From Muraenolepis orangiensis (taxonomy: Eukaryota; Chordata; Actinopteri; Gadiformes; Muraenolepididae): a stretch of 64,000 nt of DNA. Below, in pieces: positions 43,120-55,889 of this stretch (position 1 is the stretch's first letter; each line of letters starts with the position of its first letter). The notes beneath the pieces were generated by a model. The model ran no database searches, had not been told where the DNA came from, and saw only the letters and a program-made list of their open reading frames with translations. The stretch is from NCBI GenBank assembly GCA_027704905.1, contig CM051020.1:21099444-21163443 (forward strand), in the 5' to 3' direction. The translations under genes were made by a program, and so were the position numbers.

Positions 43120-44112
43120 ATGTTAGGTGGTGGTGTAGGGTTAGGGTTAGGTGGTGTACAGATCCATGCTAGGTGGTGGTGTACAGATCCATGTTAGGTG
43201 GTGGTGTACAGAGCCATGTTAGGTGGTGTAAAGAGCCATGTTAGGTGGTGTACAGAGCCATGTTAGGTGGTGTAAAGAGCCATGTTAGGTGGTGTACAGA
43301 GCCATGTTAGGTGGTGTACAGATCCATGCTAGGTGGTGGTGTACAGATCCATGTTAGGTGGTGTAAAGAGCCATGTTAGGTGGTGTACAGAGCCATGTTA
43401 GGTGGTGTACAGATCCATGCTAGGTGGTGTACAGATCCATGTTAGGTGGTGTAAAGAGCCATGTTAGGTGGTGTAAAGAGCCATGTTAGGTGGTGTACAG
43501 AGCCATGTTAGGTGGTGTACAGAGCCATGTTAGGTGGTGTAAAGAGCCATGTTAGGTGGTGTACAGATCCATGTTAGGTGGTGTACAGATCCATGTTAGG
43601 TGGTGTACAGAGCCATGTTAGGTGGTGTACAGATCCATGTTAGGTGGTGTACAGATCCATGTTAGGTGGTGTAAAGAGCCATGTTAGGTGGTGTAAAGAG
43701 CCATGTTAGGTGGTATACAGAGCCATGTTAGGTGGTGGTGTAAAGAGCCATGTTAGGTGGTGTAAAGAGCCATGTTAGGTGGTGTACAGATCCATGTTAG
43801 GTGGTGTACAGATCCATGTTAGGTGGTGTAAAGAGCCATGTTAGGTGGTATACAGAGCCATGTTAGGTGGTGGTGTACAGATCCATGTTAGGTGGTGTAC
43901 AGAGCCATGTTAGGTGGTGTACAGATCCATGTTAGGTGGTGTACAGATCCATGTTAGGTGGTGTAAAGAGCCATGTTAGTGGTGTAAGAGCCATGTTAGG
44001 TGGTGGTGTAAAGAGCCATGTTAGGTGGTGGTGTAAAGAGCCATGTTAGGTGGTGTACAGAGCCATGTTAGGTGGTGTACAGAGCCATGTTAGGTGGTGT
44101 ACAGAGCCATGT
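43120..44112. repeat. 22-bp minisatellite seeded beside a telomere-like motif
   Basis: About 44 units of GTTAGGTGGTGTACAGAGCCAT, with C/A and T/G variants (TACAGATCC, TAAAGAGCC) and occasional +3 insertions (GGTGGTGGTG). The left edge contains GGGTTAGGGTTAGGTGG (about 43138), two TTAGGG telomere hexamers that merge into the TTAGGTGG core. Confidence 0.97.
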
Positions 44113-44783
44113 TGTCATCAGCCTTCAGACCATTACCATTACCATTAGGTTTCTGACCAGCTGTGAACCAGCAAATCAGAGGCTTTAGTTTCCCAGGAGA
44201 CGCTGTGAGTTTGTACATTGGAGACGCTGTGAGTTTTGTACATTTGGAGACGCCTACGAGTCGGTCAACTCGTTTGGAAAAGGAGAAAATGGTAAATAAG
44301 GTATTCTGCGGAACAACCCGTGGAAATATTATTCAAAGCGATGATGAGGTGGATGCAAACGCCCAAATTATCTTGAATTGGGAAGGAAAACTTTATCGAT
44401 GGGATTGACCTGCAACAGGACGTGTACTAGTCATTTATTTTGATGGGTAATTGCATAAATAGAAGGGAAAGTAATTGTCCAACTTTTTTGTCGAATTTTG
44501 AGTACTTTGTTAGTATGTGTGTGTTGGGTACCCCTGAATGGTAACCTGAACATCTCTGCCATTTGCATGAACGTCTATGGCTTTGTTTTGTATTATTTAG
44601 CATGTATTTCCATATATCTTATATTTTACAGTCTTGTTGAGTGGCACCCCTGGATAGAAGATATAGAGTTGATGATAGGACTTGACAATAGCATGAAAAA
44701 CGATTTGAAATGGGCAATAGACGATTGAAATGAAATTTGGACATAAACAGACAGTTGGTATGCTGACGTACATGGCTCATAGG

Positions 44784-44785
<2 letters not shown>
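44113..44785 (+). other. Two short open frames of unknown status
   Basis: 44163-44408 ends in NAQIILNWEGKLYRWD and a stop. 44498-44728 ends in VEWHPWIEDIELMIGL and NDLKWAIDD. TATTTTACAG|TCTTGTTGAG at about 44632 is a good acceptor just before the second. The charged, tryptophan-bearing ends look more protein-like than the surroundings, but no family was recognised and no convincing donor joins them. Confidence 0.2.

Positions 44786-44866
<81 letters not shown>
44786..44866. repeat. (GT)n microsatellite, 81 bp
   Basis: About 40 uninterrupted GT units. Confidence 0.99.
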
Positions 44867-44869
<3 letters not shown>

Positions 44870-45066
44870 ATAATGCTGTGCAACAAAAAAAGGCATTGAA
44901 TGTTCAGTGCCGTATGTAGCAGCATATGGTGTGTATAAAGTGTGCAGTGCTCCACTGAATTAGCAACGGCGCAGCCGCATAGTCCTGTAGGCATGCTCGT
45001 CATCCAGGAACCGTATGGCACCGGGGTAGGAGCGAGCTCCGTCTGAGCCTCTCTGTATTTGCCCTA

Positions 45067-45242
45067 GCACTGCTGTTAGATCAAGCCAACTACTGCTGTT
45101 AGACCAGGCCTACCACTGCTGTTAGACCAGGCCTACCACTGCTGTTAGACCAGGCCTACCACTGCTGTTAGACCAGGCCTACTACTGCTGTTAGACCAGG
45201 CCTACTACTGCTGTTAGACCAGGCCTACTACTGCTGTTAGGT
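45067..45242. repeat. 23-bp minisatellite
   Basis: About 7.6 copies of ACTGCTGTTAGACCAGGCCT plus ACC or ACT. The first copy is diverged (ATCAAGCC). Confidence 0.97.
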
Positions 45243-45410
45243 TTAGAGCTGGAAGTTATATTTTGTTGGTATGGCAGCGCCTGTGTGAGTGCTCTTCATT
45301 AGAAACATGACCACTTATTAAGACACACGGCTTTGGACGTACAGCACGGCGGACTTTAAATTGTCCTAAATGGACATGTTATGCAAAGCTTCAATGGAAT
45401 TGTCTCGCTC

Positions 45411-46530
<1,120 letters not shown>

Positions 46531-46738
46531 TCTCCAATGTAATGTAATGTAGTGTAGTGTAGTGTAGTGTGATGTAATGTAATGTAATGTAATGTAATGT
46601 AGTGTAGTGTAGTGTAGTGTGATGTAATGTAATGTAATGTGGTGTGGTGTGGTGTGGTGTGATGTAATGTAATGTAATGTAATGTAATGTAATGTAATGT
46701 AGTGTGGTGTGGTGTGGTGTGGTGTGGTGTGGTGTGAG
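46531..46738. repeat. AATGT/AGTGT/GGTGT pentanucleotide array
   Basis: About 41 pentamers in blocks of one type (AATGT, AGTGT, GGTGT) with GATGT at block starts. Confidence 0.97.
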
Positions 46739-47882
46739 ATTACAAGTTTTTACGGAAGCCAATTTCTGAAGATCTGCAACGTGAAGAAGAAGAAATTATG
46801 TATTTGTTATCAAACACTAAATATACCGTGAATGGTAAATGGACTGCATTCATATCATACTATTCTAACCAGGTGGCCACTCAAAGGGTGCCTCACATCC
46901 AACCATTGATACACCCATTCATACACCCATTCATACCCACATTGATACACAGATGTATACACGTTTTTCTTTCTCTCTCACTCACACACACACTGTTTAT
47001 TTTTGTCCTGGCCTGAATTTAGAATTGAAGACTGGCCATTAAACAAATGAAGGCAATCATCTGCAAATAATTGCCAGAGGCTCCACAAAGTAGGTCAGGA
47101 AACTGTGCCAATCTCTAAAGCCAATGCACAAACATAGCTATACAAACACCAGTACTAATGCTTTAGGTTTTTAGATTTTTTACAAACAATTAGTTCTAAA
47201 TGCATGCACCATAGTAATATTTCATAATTGTACAACCAATTTAAATATTTCTGCCCAGTATGTACTGGTTATATTCCTAGTGTAATAGTGTGTTGCACAA
47301 TGTTGTGTGTGTATGTAAGTGTGTGTGTGTGTGTGTGTATGTAAATGTGTGTGTGTATTGACAGGGCTGGGACAGAGCTACCTACCTTGATTATTTCTGT
47401 ATTAACGAGTAGGGCAAACAAATGTGTGTGTGTTGGTGTGTGTGTGTGTGTGTGTGTGTTTGTATGCAAGTGTGTGTGTGTGTGCACTGGTATATTACCT
47501 TTCAAAATAACTACATTGGAAAATAACATTCGTGAGCGTTGCTGGCACAAATGTTAAGCTGTACTTACTTGTTCCAGAAGCAGAGTTCAGAGTTCATTTT
47601 CCCTTCTCATTACTGAGATGAGAATGAAAAATGCATGAATATATTTCCAAGATGACTTTTTAAGTGACTTTGCCCATTAGCCTTGGTTCAAACTGGTGTT
47701 ACCTAACATAACCTACCAACTTTCACAGATGTGCTTTTTGCCCCACAGCCAACCATGATAAACTCAATGGTTTCAAATATTTAACAATGCGTATCAGCAA
47801 ATATCGTTTCATTGTTTTATTCAGAATACAAAGGTTGTATTCTTAACACATTTAACATGTAACTTGACTCACTCGTTCCCAG
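46739..47882. other. Intergenic or intronic, simple repeats only
   Basis: Contains ATACACCCATTC repeats at about 46908-46945 and interrupted (GT)n at 47303-47350 and 47424-47483. No gene recognised. Confidence 0.5.
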
Positions 47883-47988
47883 TTACAGCTGTGGCCCTGA
47901 AACCACTCGCCATCCCAGACTTCAGCTTAACGAGAGACACAAGCGATGATTCTGAATTTAGTGATGGCGGCCTGCGTCCGTCACACAG
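47883..47988 (+). CDS. Candidate internal exon of an unidentified gene
   Basis: 106 nt bounded by CACTCGTTCCCAG and CACACAG|GTGAGC, a near-consensus donor. Only one of three frames is open: VALKPLAIPDFSLTRDTSD followed by DSEFSDGGLRPSHR. The acidic/serine composition looks like a disordered or phosphorylated segment, and balanced codon use contrasts with the A/T-rich flanks. It lies 28 kb past the vstm2a stop with no partner exon recognised, so it would belong to a second gene extending beyond the window. I could not identify the family. A chance exon-like sequence remains possible. Confidence 0.4.
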
Positions 47989-48785
47989 GTGAGCCTAAGA
48001 GGAGAGACCAGGCTAGAGAATGGTAGTTCAAGAGAGACCGCCGTGTCCAGGTGCATTGTATTACTGTGCGTCATGTAAACCCATTCAAAGACAAACTTCC
48101 AAATCCTAATCCATATTGTCTGCACTGGATGCAACTCAACAAGCACCTATACTGTGCTCAGCCACCGGCCTTAATGTGAGGCAATCATTATTGAATGTGA
48201 CACTGTTATGGATGTGATTATATTTGTTTGCATAATGAAGCCATCTGCTTTCTACTCTCTCTGTACAATTCCATTAATTAGCAACTCTGTTGATATAAGA
48301 GGCATAACATTTGGGGATTGCTGGAGAAACAAAGAGGCCATGACTGATTGCAAGTGCAGATGGTTATGAAGCTTTGACAGATGGCATGTCATATTGATTA
48401 TCGTCGCTAGCACTCCATGATGTAAAATGAACACTTCTTCATTTAAGATAACAATGCTTGATGGAGATGTGTCAGCAGCATTAACGTTCGTAGCTACATG
48501 TTCGTGAAAGCATCAGGGCACCTATTTCTGAGTAGATTTTAGAGACATTCTCAGCTAATTTTCCAGATGCTTTGTACCAGATGGTCGTGCTATCGTCTTC
48601 TGGCTTGCGTGGCATGAGAGCCAGGCAAGAGTTATTCTAGAAATGCATACTCCTCCAGTGTTGTTAAATGTGACCAAGCGACAAAGAGGGAGGGCCTTTC
48701 CCATCGAGGGATATCAGTTTACGTTATATTTTGGAAATTACTAAAATGCACGATCTTCTCTCAGCCTAGTATCGTGATATAGGAG
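47989..48785. other. No gene recognised
   Basis: Mixed sequence after the candidate exon. No second exon could be supported. Confidence 0.4.
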
Positions 48786-48794
48786 CAATGTGGA

Positions 48795-49422
48795 ACAGAT
48801 TGGGGCGACAGGACCTTTTCAGTGGCTGCCCCCTCCCTCTGGAACGCCCTCCCCATCCACATCCGTCAGGCAACCACCGACCATCCTTTAAACAACCACC
48901 CTACCCTCCTTTAAACAACCACCCTACCATCCTTCAAACAACCACCCTACCGTCCTTCAAACAACCACCCTACCATCCTTCAGACAACCACCCTACCATC
49001 CTTCAAACAACCACCCTACCCTCCTTCAAACAACCACCCTACCATCCTTCAAACAACCACCCTACCCTCCTTCAGACAACCACCCTACCATCCTTCAAAC
49101 AACCACCCTACCATCCTTCAAACAACCACCCTACCATCCTTCAAACAACCACCCTACCATCCTTCAAACAACCACCCTACCATCCTTCAAACAACCACCC
49201 TACCATCCTTCAAACAACCACCCTTCCGTCCTTCAAACTGGTTTTCTCCTGCTAAACATCCCCCCTCCATCCCATGGCTTTACATTTTATTATAGTCCAT
49301 TTATTTTTTCTGTCTTATTTTAATCTATATAACTATTAAATTATTTAACTTTACATGCAATTTTACCATTTGTCTGTAAAGCGCCTTGGGTGTCCAGAAA
49401 AGTGCTATTTGAAATTGAATGC

Positions 49423-49459
<37 letters not shown>

Positions 49460-49460
49460 T
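48795..49460 (+). pseudogene. LINE C-terminal tail with embedded minisatellite
   Basis: One frame at about 48812-48885 reads TFSVAAPSLWNALPIHIRQA, the conserved end of LINE ORF2 proteins (as in SxxAPxLWNxLPxxIR). The expected following SFK...LKTHLF region is replaced by the 23-bp array. The element resumes at about 49240 and ends in GTAAAGCGCCTTGGGTGTCC, AAAAGTGCTATTTGAAATTG and an (ATT)n run at 49427-49458, a typical LINE 3' end. Confidence 0.8.
48885..49243. repeat. 23-bp minisatellite within the LINE tail
   Basis: About 15 copies of ACAACCACCCTACCATCCTT plus CAA, with CTACCC and CAGACA variants. The seed is visible at the left edge (GGCAACCACCGACCATCCTT) as LINE coding sequence. Confidence 0.97.
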
Positions 49461-50077
49461 GATTGGGACAGTTGCTACAATCATCTGAGCCTCCTCATGT
49501 CACTGACCATGAATACAATACAATAAAGAGGATTTAATCCTCCAGATTTAGATTTTAGATTTTAGATTTTAAGAAAGAATCTCTGCTCAACGAGCTGCTT
49601 AACATTCTGTGAGAAGTCGTGTGTGTAAAACAGATCAGGTTTGATCATCACAATATCATTTAGTGTGATTTAATTATCATGTGTGTTCATGCAATTTCGA
49701 TGTTGTTCTGTTGAGATAAATTACTTAATTAAAAAATTCTAATCTGAATGAAACACTACTGGAATTTTAGGTTAACCTGCATTTCGGTCCAACATATTGT
49801 GGTACATATTGTACACACTGTAGTACAAAGTTAGTCAAAATCTGTCATACTCCAAAGGAAGTCTTAAATGGCAGCTCATCAAGCATATGCATCATTGACG
49901 TGAAACAAGCAGAAGCAATGACATCAGCAAATATTTAGAAAATCCTAGACTAGAAGAACTACGGACGTTGGAAGGCGAATGGTCCTCTTGGGCTACACGG
50001 CTATAACGGTGTTCTCTAAAGGTGTGTATGTTAAGGATGCTAAACTCCCCCCCCCGTCTCTCTGGGAGTGCCGCTCT
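49461..50077. other. A/T-rich spacer
   Basis: Includes a GATTTTA triplication at about 49548-49572. No gene recognised. Confidence 0.5.
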
Positions 50078-50400
50078 TACTAAGAACACCACCCTTCTTA
50101 CTAAGAACACCACCCTTCTTACTAAGAACACCACCCTTCTTACTAAGAACACCACCCTTCTTACTAAGAACGCCACCCTTCTTACTAAGAACACCACCCT
50201 TCTTACTAAGAACGCCACCCTTCTTACTAAGAACACCACCCTTCTTACTAAGAACACCACCCTTCTTACTAAGAAGCCACCCTTCTTACTAAGAACACCA
50301 CCCTTCTTACTAAGAACGCCACCCTTCTTACTAAGAACACCACCCTTCTTACTAAGAACACCACCCTTCTTACTAAGAACACCACCCTTCTACCCTTCTT
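50078..50400. repeat. 21-bp minisatellite
   Basis: About 15 copies of TTACTAAGAACACCACCCTTC with C/G variation (AACGCC), and one shortened unit (AAGAAGCCAC) at about 50270. The period of 21 keeps frames open on both strands without implying a gene. Confidence 0.97.
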
Positions 50401-50544
50401 AAAACCAAGTGCTGCTCAGAGTGCTCCTGAGTTTCATTACAAGTCGTCTCTGAGTGTTTCTCTATTGAATTATTTACCACTGTTTGGTTTTTCTATTTGA
50501 ATTGCAAATGTTTCATAGCCAGTTAACTGTGTTGGTGTGTCACG

Positions 50545-50607
50545 CACACACACTCTCACACATACGCACACACACTCTCACACACACGCACACACACACA
50601 CACACAC

Positions 50608-50662
<55 letters not shown>
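50545..50662. repeat. (CA)n compound microsatellite
   Basis: CA repeats interrupted by CTCA, TACA and CGCA words. Confidence 0.97.
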
Positions 50663-50665
<3 letters not shown>

Positions 50666-53010
50666 ATGTGTGCACGCGCGTATCCATTTTTCCTTGTAGT
50701 GCAGCAGACGTTGAAAGTAATCGCCTTGTAATGAGAACAGTTCAGGTCATCTGTAAGAAAACCACTTGAGATCAAGTGAAAAAGTAGCCCAAATTAAATG
50801 TACTTCAGCATCAAAAGTATGTATCTGGGTACAAATGTACTTAGGTATAAAAAGTTAGAAAAAATAACAAAGCAACAAAGCGTTTTGGGGCTCTCCATCC
50901 AGTAAGGGGACTCTTGTTATCGGTAGACTTTTGTGGGAAATATGGCTGTGGGTGTTTATCATCCAGGATGCTGCTGTAAATATTGTTTGGGCCGTCTGGG
51001 CTTGACGTGCCGCCACTTCTCAGTGAGGTTGGCAGTTATTTGTGATACACAACACGATAAAATGTATGAAAGTATGTCAGGATAATCTATTAGCATATTT
51101 TTTATGATTTTATTTTGTAGCGACGAGTGTTGAGCGATGCAATTTGGAATAACGGTTCACAACTTTCAAAAACTACTTTTTTTTGTAGTGAAGTAAAAGT
51201 GAAAGTCAACAGAAATAGAAAACCTCAATGTACAGATACTCCCAAATACTTCTTCAGTACTGTGACTGATAGTCGCCCATGAAGCCGTGGTCCCTTAAAC
51301 CCCCTTGGTGACTCTGGTTTCAAGGCCCAAGACTCACTGTGTACTAGTTCAGTCTGAAGTGTACTCAGTAGGTATAGGATAGTAGGTACCGCTGTAACCA
51401 TGCCCCCTGGCCTCGTCTTCCTCATATCTGGTGTGCACATTCTGCACTGTTAAAATGTTAACGTTGTGCTTTGTTTCTTAAACATTTAGTGTTGTGGGTC
51501 ATCTTTTTGTGTGATTATCAGACCAAAAGAGGAGACACACAAATCTTGATTATTTTTAATGTGATTTAATATGAAGGATAGGCAGTTTGATTAGTCTCAA
51601 TGCTCACACAATTTGCTCATAGTTTGTGTTCAGTTACAAGGTTTATGTTTTTTAAATGTCTCGAGCTTTATAAACCGGATTATTAGCCCTATATATATAG
51701 CCCTATTCATTTGGCAACCGGTTGGATTTTTATGTGACAATTATCTGTTTCTCCCCAACGTGCATTTATCATATATAAACATTAGAGTTCTTATGTTTTT
51801 ACACAGTCAACTCCATAGTTGGGTGTCAATAAATGTCAGCGTCAACGTAGTACTCAAGATGATGTGTGTGTTTCATTACCGTGAAATCAAATGCCCTCTA
51901 TTTGTAAGAAAAGGAAAGACCAAGCAGGGTAATCATTTCTGTATTTGTCCACGTGTGTAACTTATTTTTATTGCAATCTATTTTTGAAATACCATGATGG
52001 ATGTGATTGCAAGCACTGCCACTACTGTACTTGAAACTGAAAATCAATGGTACAAATCAATAGCATATACACAAGTAAGTATATATATGCAAATACATGC
52101 ATGAGCTGCATAGATGCAGTGAATGAAAGGCACAACAAGCTCACAACCTCCAACCGCCTCAGCATGTTTAGACTTAGTTAACGAGAAAGATCCTTGCTTG
52201 ATATGGGCTACTGTTTCCAGGTTTGGACCACATCCATGGTGTGCAGAACCTCTGAGAACCTCAGAGACGTATCCACCGCGGTGGACCAGTTGACATTGCT
52301 TGAGATAACGGCGTCCAATATTGTCGAATCGTAGGCATGTAGAAAAGTAGGCACATCTTGAAACCGTTGACGAGTTCAGCATGTCACTTTCTGCTTTACC
52401 TTTCTGTCGAGACGGCCTATCGCAACTACATCTAGATGGAATGTAGCAAACTCCTCCTCTGGAGGTGGTTTTCACAACGGTTGTCTACATCTCTCGTACA
52501 ACCGCTCCCACCTGATCAGACAGGGGAATAATCTCTCCCTGCATCGTAAACTGACAACAGTTTGATTTGCGATTCGAAGAGAGATTCAAAACGCACCTGT
52601 TAACACCGGCCGTAGTGTGGTTATGACCACATCTCTCTTACGACCCCCCCAGATGTCCTCCTCCTTCAACTGCTGGTTGAACTTAGTGGGAACTTCTCCA
52701 ACTGAGCCTCCAGCCTTCTCCTCATTGGGGAAATTCTCCCCTTGCATCTGCTCGATTTCTCCCCGATAACCCAACCTTCCCTGCTCATCCTTTCTGATCT
52801 CATCCTCTCATGCTGTTTAAGTTCCTGGAGCTACGAACAGCCTTAAAGGTCATTCCACACATATCAGCCTTATCTATGTTATATATTATATTATATATTA
52901 TCTATGTTATTCACATGCTCCTCATCCCCAATGGTTTTCTCAAATTTTATGAATACACAGCCACAGACATTTTTAGTAGTTTCCACCGATCTAAACATAT
53001 TAAAAGACAG
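50663..53010. other. Intergenic, no gene recognised
   Basis: Open frames at 51613-51960 (+) and 52044-52475 (-) lack family motifs. 52480-52830 is GC-richer but gave no recognisable protein. Confidence 0.45.
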
Positions 53011-53057
53011 TATATATATATATATATATATCTATATATAGATATAGATATACACTG

Positions 53058-53095
<38 letters not shown>
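53011..53095. repeat. (TA)n microsatellite with GATATAGATA centre
   Basis: TA runs on both sides of a short TATAGATATAGATATA centre. Confidence 0.97.
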
Positions 53096-53096
<1 letters not shown>

Positions 53097-53646
53097 TATT
53101 ATGGTTTGTTATGTATTTTTCACAAGAATTGCACATAATAGCATATAACCTGTTCTCAGGACATGCTAATTAAATATGTCTAGGCATGTGCCAAATAATC
53201 ATACCGTGTTTTGTTTATGAAAACAAATGAGTTAATTCAACCTGACACAATAGCTATTTGGACAAAACTGCTAATGGTGCTGTCTTACAAAGTCGACATT
53301 CTGAAAAATGAAGGCAACTGAAAGTTAATAATATTAAAAGCTTGTCTCTTGAATGGATTCTCTTTTGATGTATACATTTTTGTGTGTGTGTGTGTGTGAA
53401 ATGTTTCCTCTGAAATACCTTTTCAGTGATCAAAATGGAATGGTAGACATTGATATTATCCACAAGTTAGCAGTCGACATTTAAGAGCACTATACTAAAT
53501 AGAAGTATATTGATTAACTTAAATGAATGCCTAACCTAACCTTCAAATGCACATATATTGAGAGGTTGTGTAAATTATTAGTGGCACACTGTTGTATATG
53601 GTGCAACATTCATAGCCAATCTCGATGGTTTAGTGTCAAGGGTGAT
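53096..53646. other. No gene recognised
   Basis: A/T-rich. A (TG)n run of about 9 units is at 53382. Confidence 0.5.
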
Positions 53647-53812
53647 GCGTGTGTACCAGTGTGTACCAGTGTGTACCAGTGTGTACCAGTGTGTACCAGT
53701 GTGTACCAGTGTGTACCAGTGTGTACCAGTGTGTACCAGTGTGTACCTGTGTGTACCAGTGTGTACTTGTGTGTACCAGTGTGTACCAGTGTGTACCAGT
53801 GTGTACTTGTGT
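53647..53812. repeat. 10-bp tandem repeat (GTGTACCAGT)
   Basis: About 16 units in register, with CTTGT or CCTGT variants at three positions. It contains GTAC at every period. Confidence 0.98.
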
Positions 53813-53976
53813 TTGAGTCACAAATAGGCCCCGCCCACACTTGCGGGGGAAACATTGACTTTGTCTTGTGTGAAGGTGCCTCCTTTTTGGTCATTTCTGT
53901 CCACTGATGCACGACCAAAGAACATAGAACCACATTTTATAAGCTCCCAAACATGTCTTACAGGCAATAAGACGTG

Positions 53977-54185
53977 ACGTAGGGCGGCAGTATAGCTCAG
54001 GAGGTGGTTGCTGGTTCCATCCCCCGGCTCCTCCTTGAGCAAGACCCCCTAACCCTAACTGCTCCTGACCTGCTGGCTGTCTCCTTGATGGCTGACTCCG
54101 CCGTCGGTGGTAGAATGGGTGAATGAATGGGTGTATGAATGGGTGAATGTGAGGCAGGACTTTTAAAGCTCTTTGGACCATTATG
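53977..54185 (+). mobile_element. tRNA-derived SINE, copy 2
   Basis: GGGCGGCAGTATAGCTCAGG (A box region) and GGTTGCTGGTTCCATCC (B box), then CCGGCTCCTCC, TAACCCTAACTGCTCCTGAC, GCTGACTCCGCCGTCGG, GAATGGGTGAATG repeats and a GTGAGGCAGG tail. It has the same order as 3831-3993 but with the central region kept. The segment between A and B boxes is shortened. Confidence 0.85.
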
Positions 54186-54953
54186 TATCAGCAGGAAGAA
54201 TGTGAAAACTGTGGATGATTTGGACATACCGAAGAGGTTGAAGCTAACTAAGCTATGCAATGCTATGGTTTTAATCTTTGTAAGGTTATATTATAATCCT
54301 ACCTGATGATTTGGTCAAATAGTTGTAAACATCAAAGTATTTGACTTCTGTTCATTTAATTATTTCTCCAAGAAGTAAATGAGTAAAACGTTATTCTAAC
54401 AGAGGTTACAAAGTGCATCAGCAATGGAAAACAGGCACAAAGACAGCACTTAAATAATAATAAATAATAATAACAATAAATTCAAAAGTAGGCCTACATA
54501 AAAACACACATAGGAACATTAGCGCCCAGAGCCCACCAGGTGCCAGGATGAGTGAGGGGCTGTTGAAATGTGCAAGTGGGAAAAGTTTATCCAAAAAAAA
54601 AAATAATTGATTTAACCATACAATAGCCTCAAAAAGTCTAAAGAGCAACAACACAAGGCTACTGTTTTAAAATCAAACAATCCCTTTTTTTAATCATAGC
54701 ACTCACATAATAACAAAAAAAATATTTTTTGTTGTCCAAATCAGCAGGGGATGCGTGTAGAAATGTGTAAAAGTGTTTTGTGTCAAAGCTGAAAATGTAG
54801 TATTTCAGTACAGGAACACAGACCCAAACTTCCCTCATGGCATGTGTAGTATTATGCCAGGATTGTAAAAATGAATACACATTTGCACAAACACAAGAAC
54901 AGGGCTAGGTCTAATGTTCAAAGACCTACAGTGTTCTCACTCTCTGTACTTTA
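54186..54953. other. A/T-rich spacer
   Basis: No gene or repeat recognised. Confidence 0.5.
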
Positions 54954-54954
54954 G

Positions 54955-55564
54955 GGCTCAGTCACACATCCTCCATGTGAGATCAGACGGCGCTACGACA
55001 TGAAACGTGAACAAGTCGGATTACTATCCTCAATGATCTGGAATGTCCTAACATTGTCTGAACGCAGTCGTATACGTTCATAACAGAGTCATTCGGATCG
55101 GGAAATGTCGGAGAGGTCGGCCAAGCACTCCCGACAGTTTAGTGCGTCCCGTAAAATTCGGGAACATTCGGGAAACGATTTTGTCTCGTCGGATTACAAT
55201 CTGGATAGATTCTGCTGTATTGGATCAACATGGTAACAATGTCCTGTGTTGTCTGGATGGTGTCCTGTGGATCGGGACGCTGTCGTGATGAACGGACATG
55301 ATTTGGAGACATTTTTCATTGCCGTTTCTTGCCGATTGAGTCCAGATTGCGTCCAGGCCGGATGTCTAACGTCGGTTCACTGCCCGGTCTCTACTGGACG
55401 CTTCCTGAACTTATCTGATTGTTGTTGTGATTAAATAAATGTTTTTACAAATTTGTGAATTTCCCGCCACGAATCACAGGATCTTGATCCTACTTTTGAC
55501 TAATGTTAATGGGGAACGGTCCTATCAAGGACCGCAGTAAAAATCAGGGATGTGTGACTGAGCC
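54955..55564. mobile_element. 610-bp MITE-like DNA transposon with 17-bp perfect terminal repeats
   Basis: GGCTCAGTCACACATCC at 54955-54971 and its exact reverse complement at 55548-55564. TTA lies at 54951-54953 (one G before the repeat) and directly after at 55565-55567, which fits the 3-bp TTA/TWA duplication of PIF/Harbinger elements. The inside is CpG-richer than its flanks, with repeated TCGGATTAC and ATCGGGA words and no transposase, so it is non-autonomous. Confidence 0.85.
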
Positions 55565-55793
55565 TTAAGCCCCTGTATTGTATATAGCAAAAACATCAGC
55601 AAATTGTTCTAAAATACTACGACAGAAATGCATAATAAAACAGTTTTAATCACTGTACTCTGACATCTGCATTATTATTACTCATTACCAGTCTGCCTAC
55701 TGAAGCAGTACACTGCATATTAATCAGTAACTCTAAATAACTAGTTGTGGACCAAGAAAACCCTGCGTGACATCCAGCATGGGAGAGATGTGG

Positions 55794-55795
<2 letters not shown>

Positions 55796-55885
<90 letters not shown>
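55796..55885. repeat. (TC)n tract, 90 bp
   Basis: About 45 uninterrupted TC units. Confidence 0.99.
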
Positions 55886-55889
<4 letters not shown>

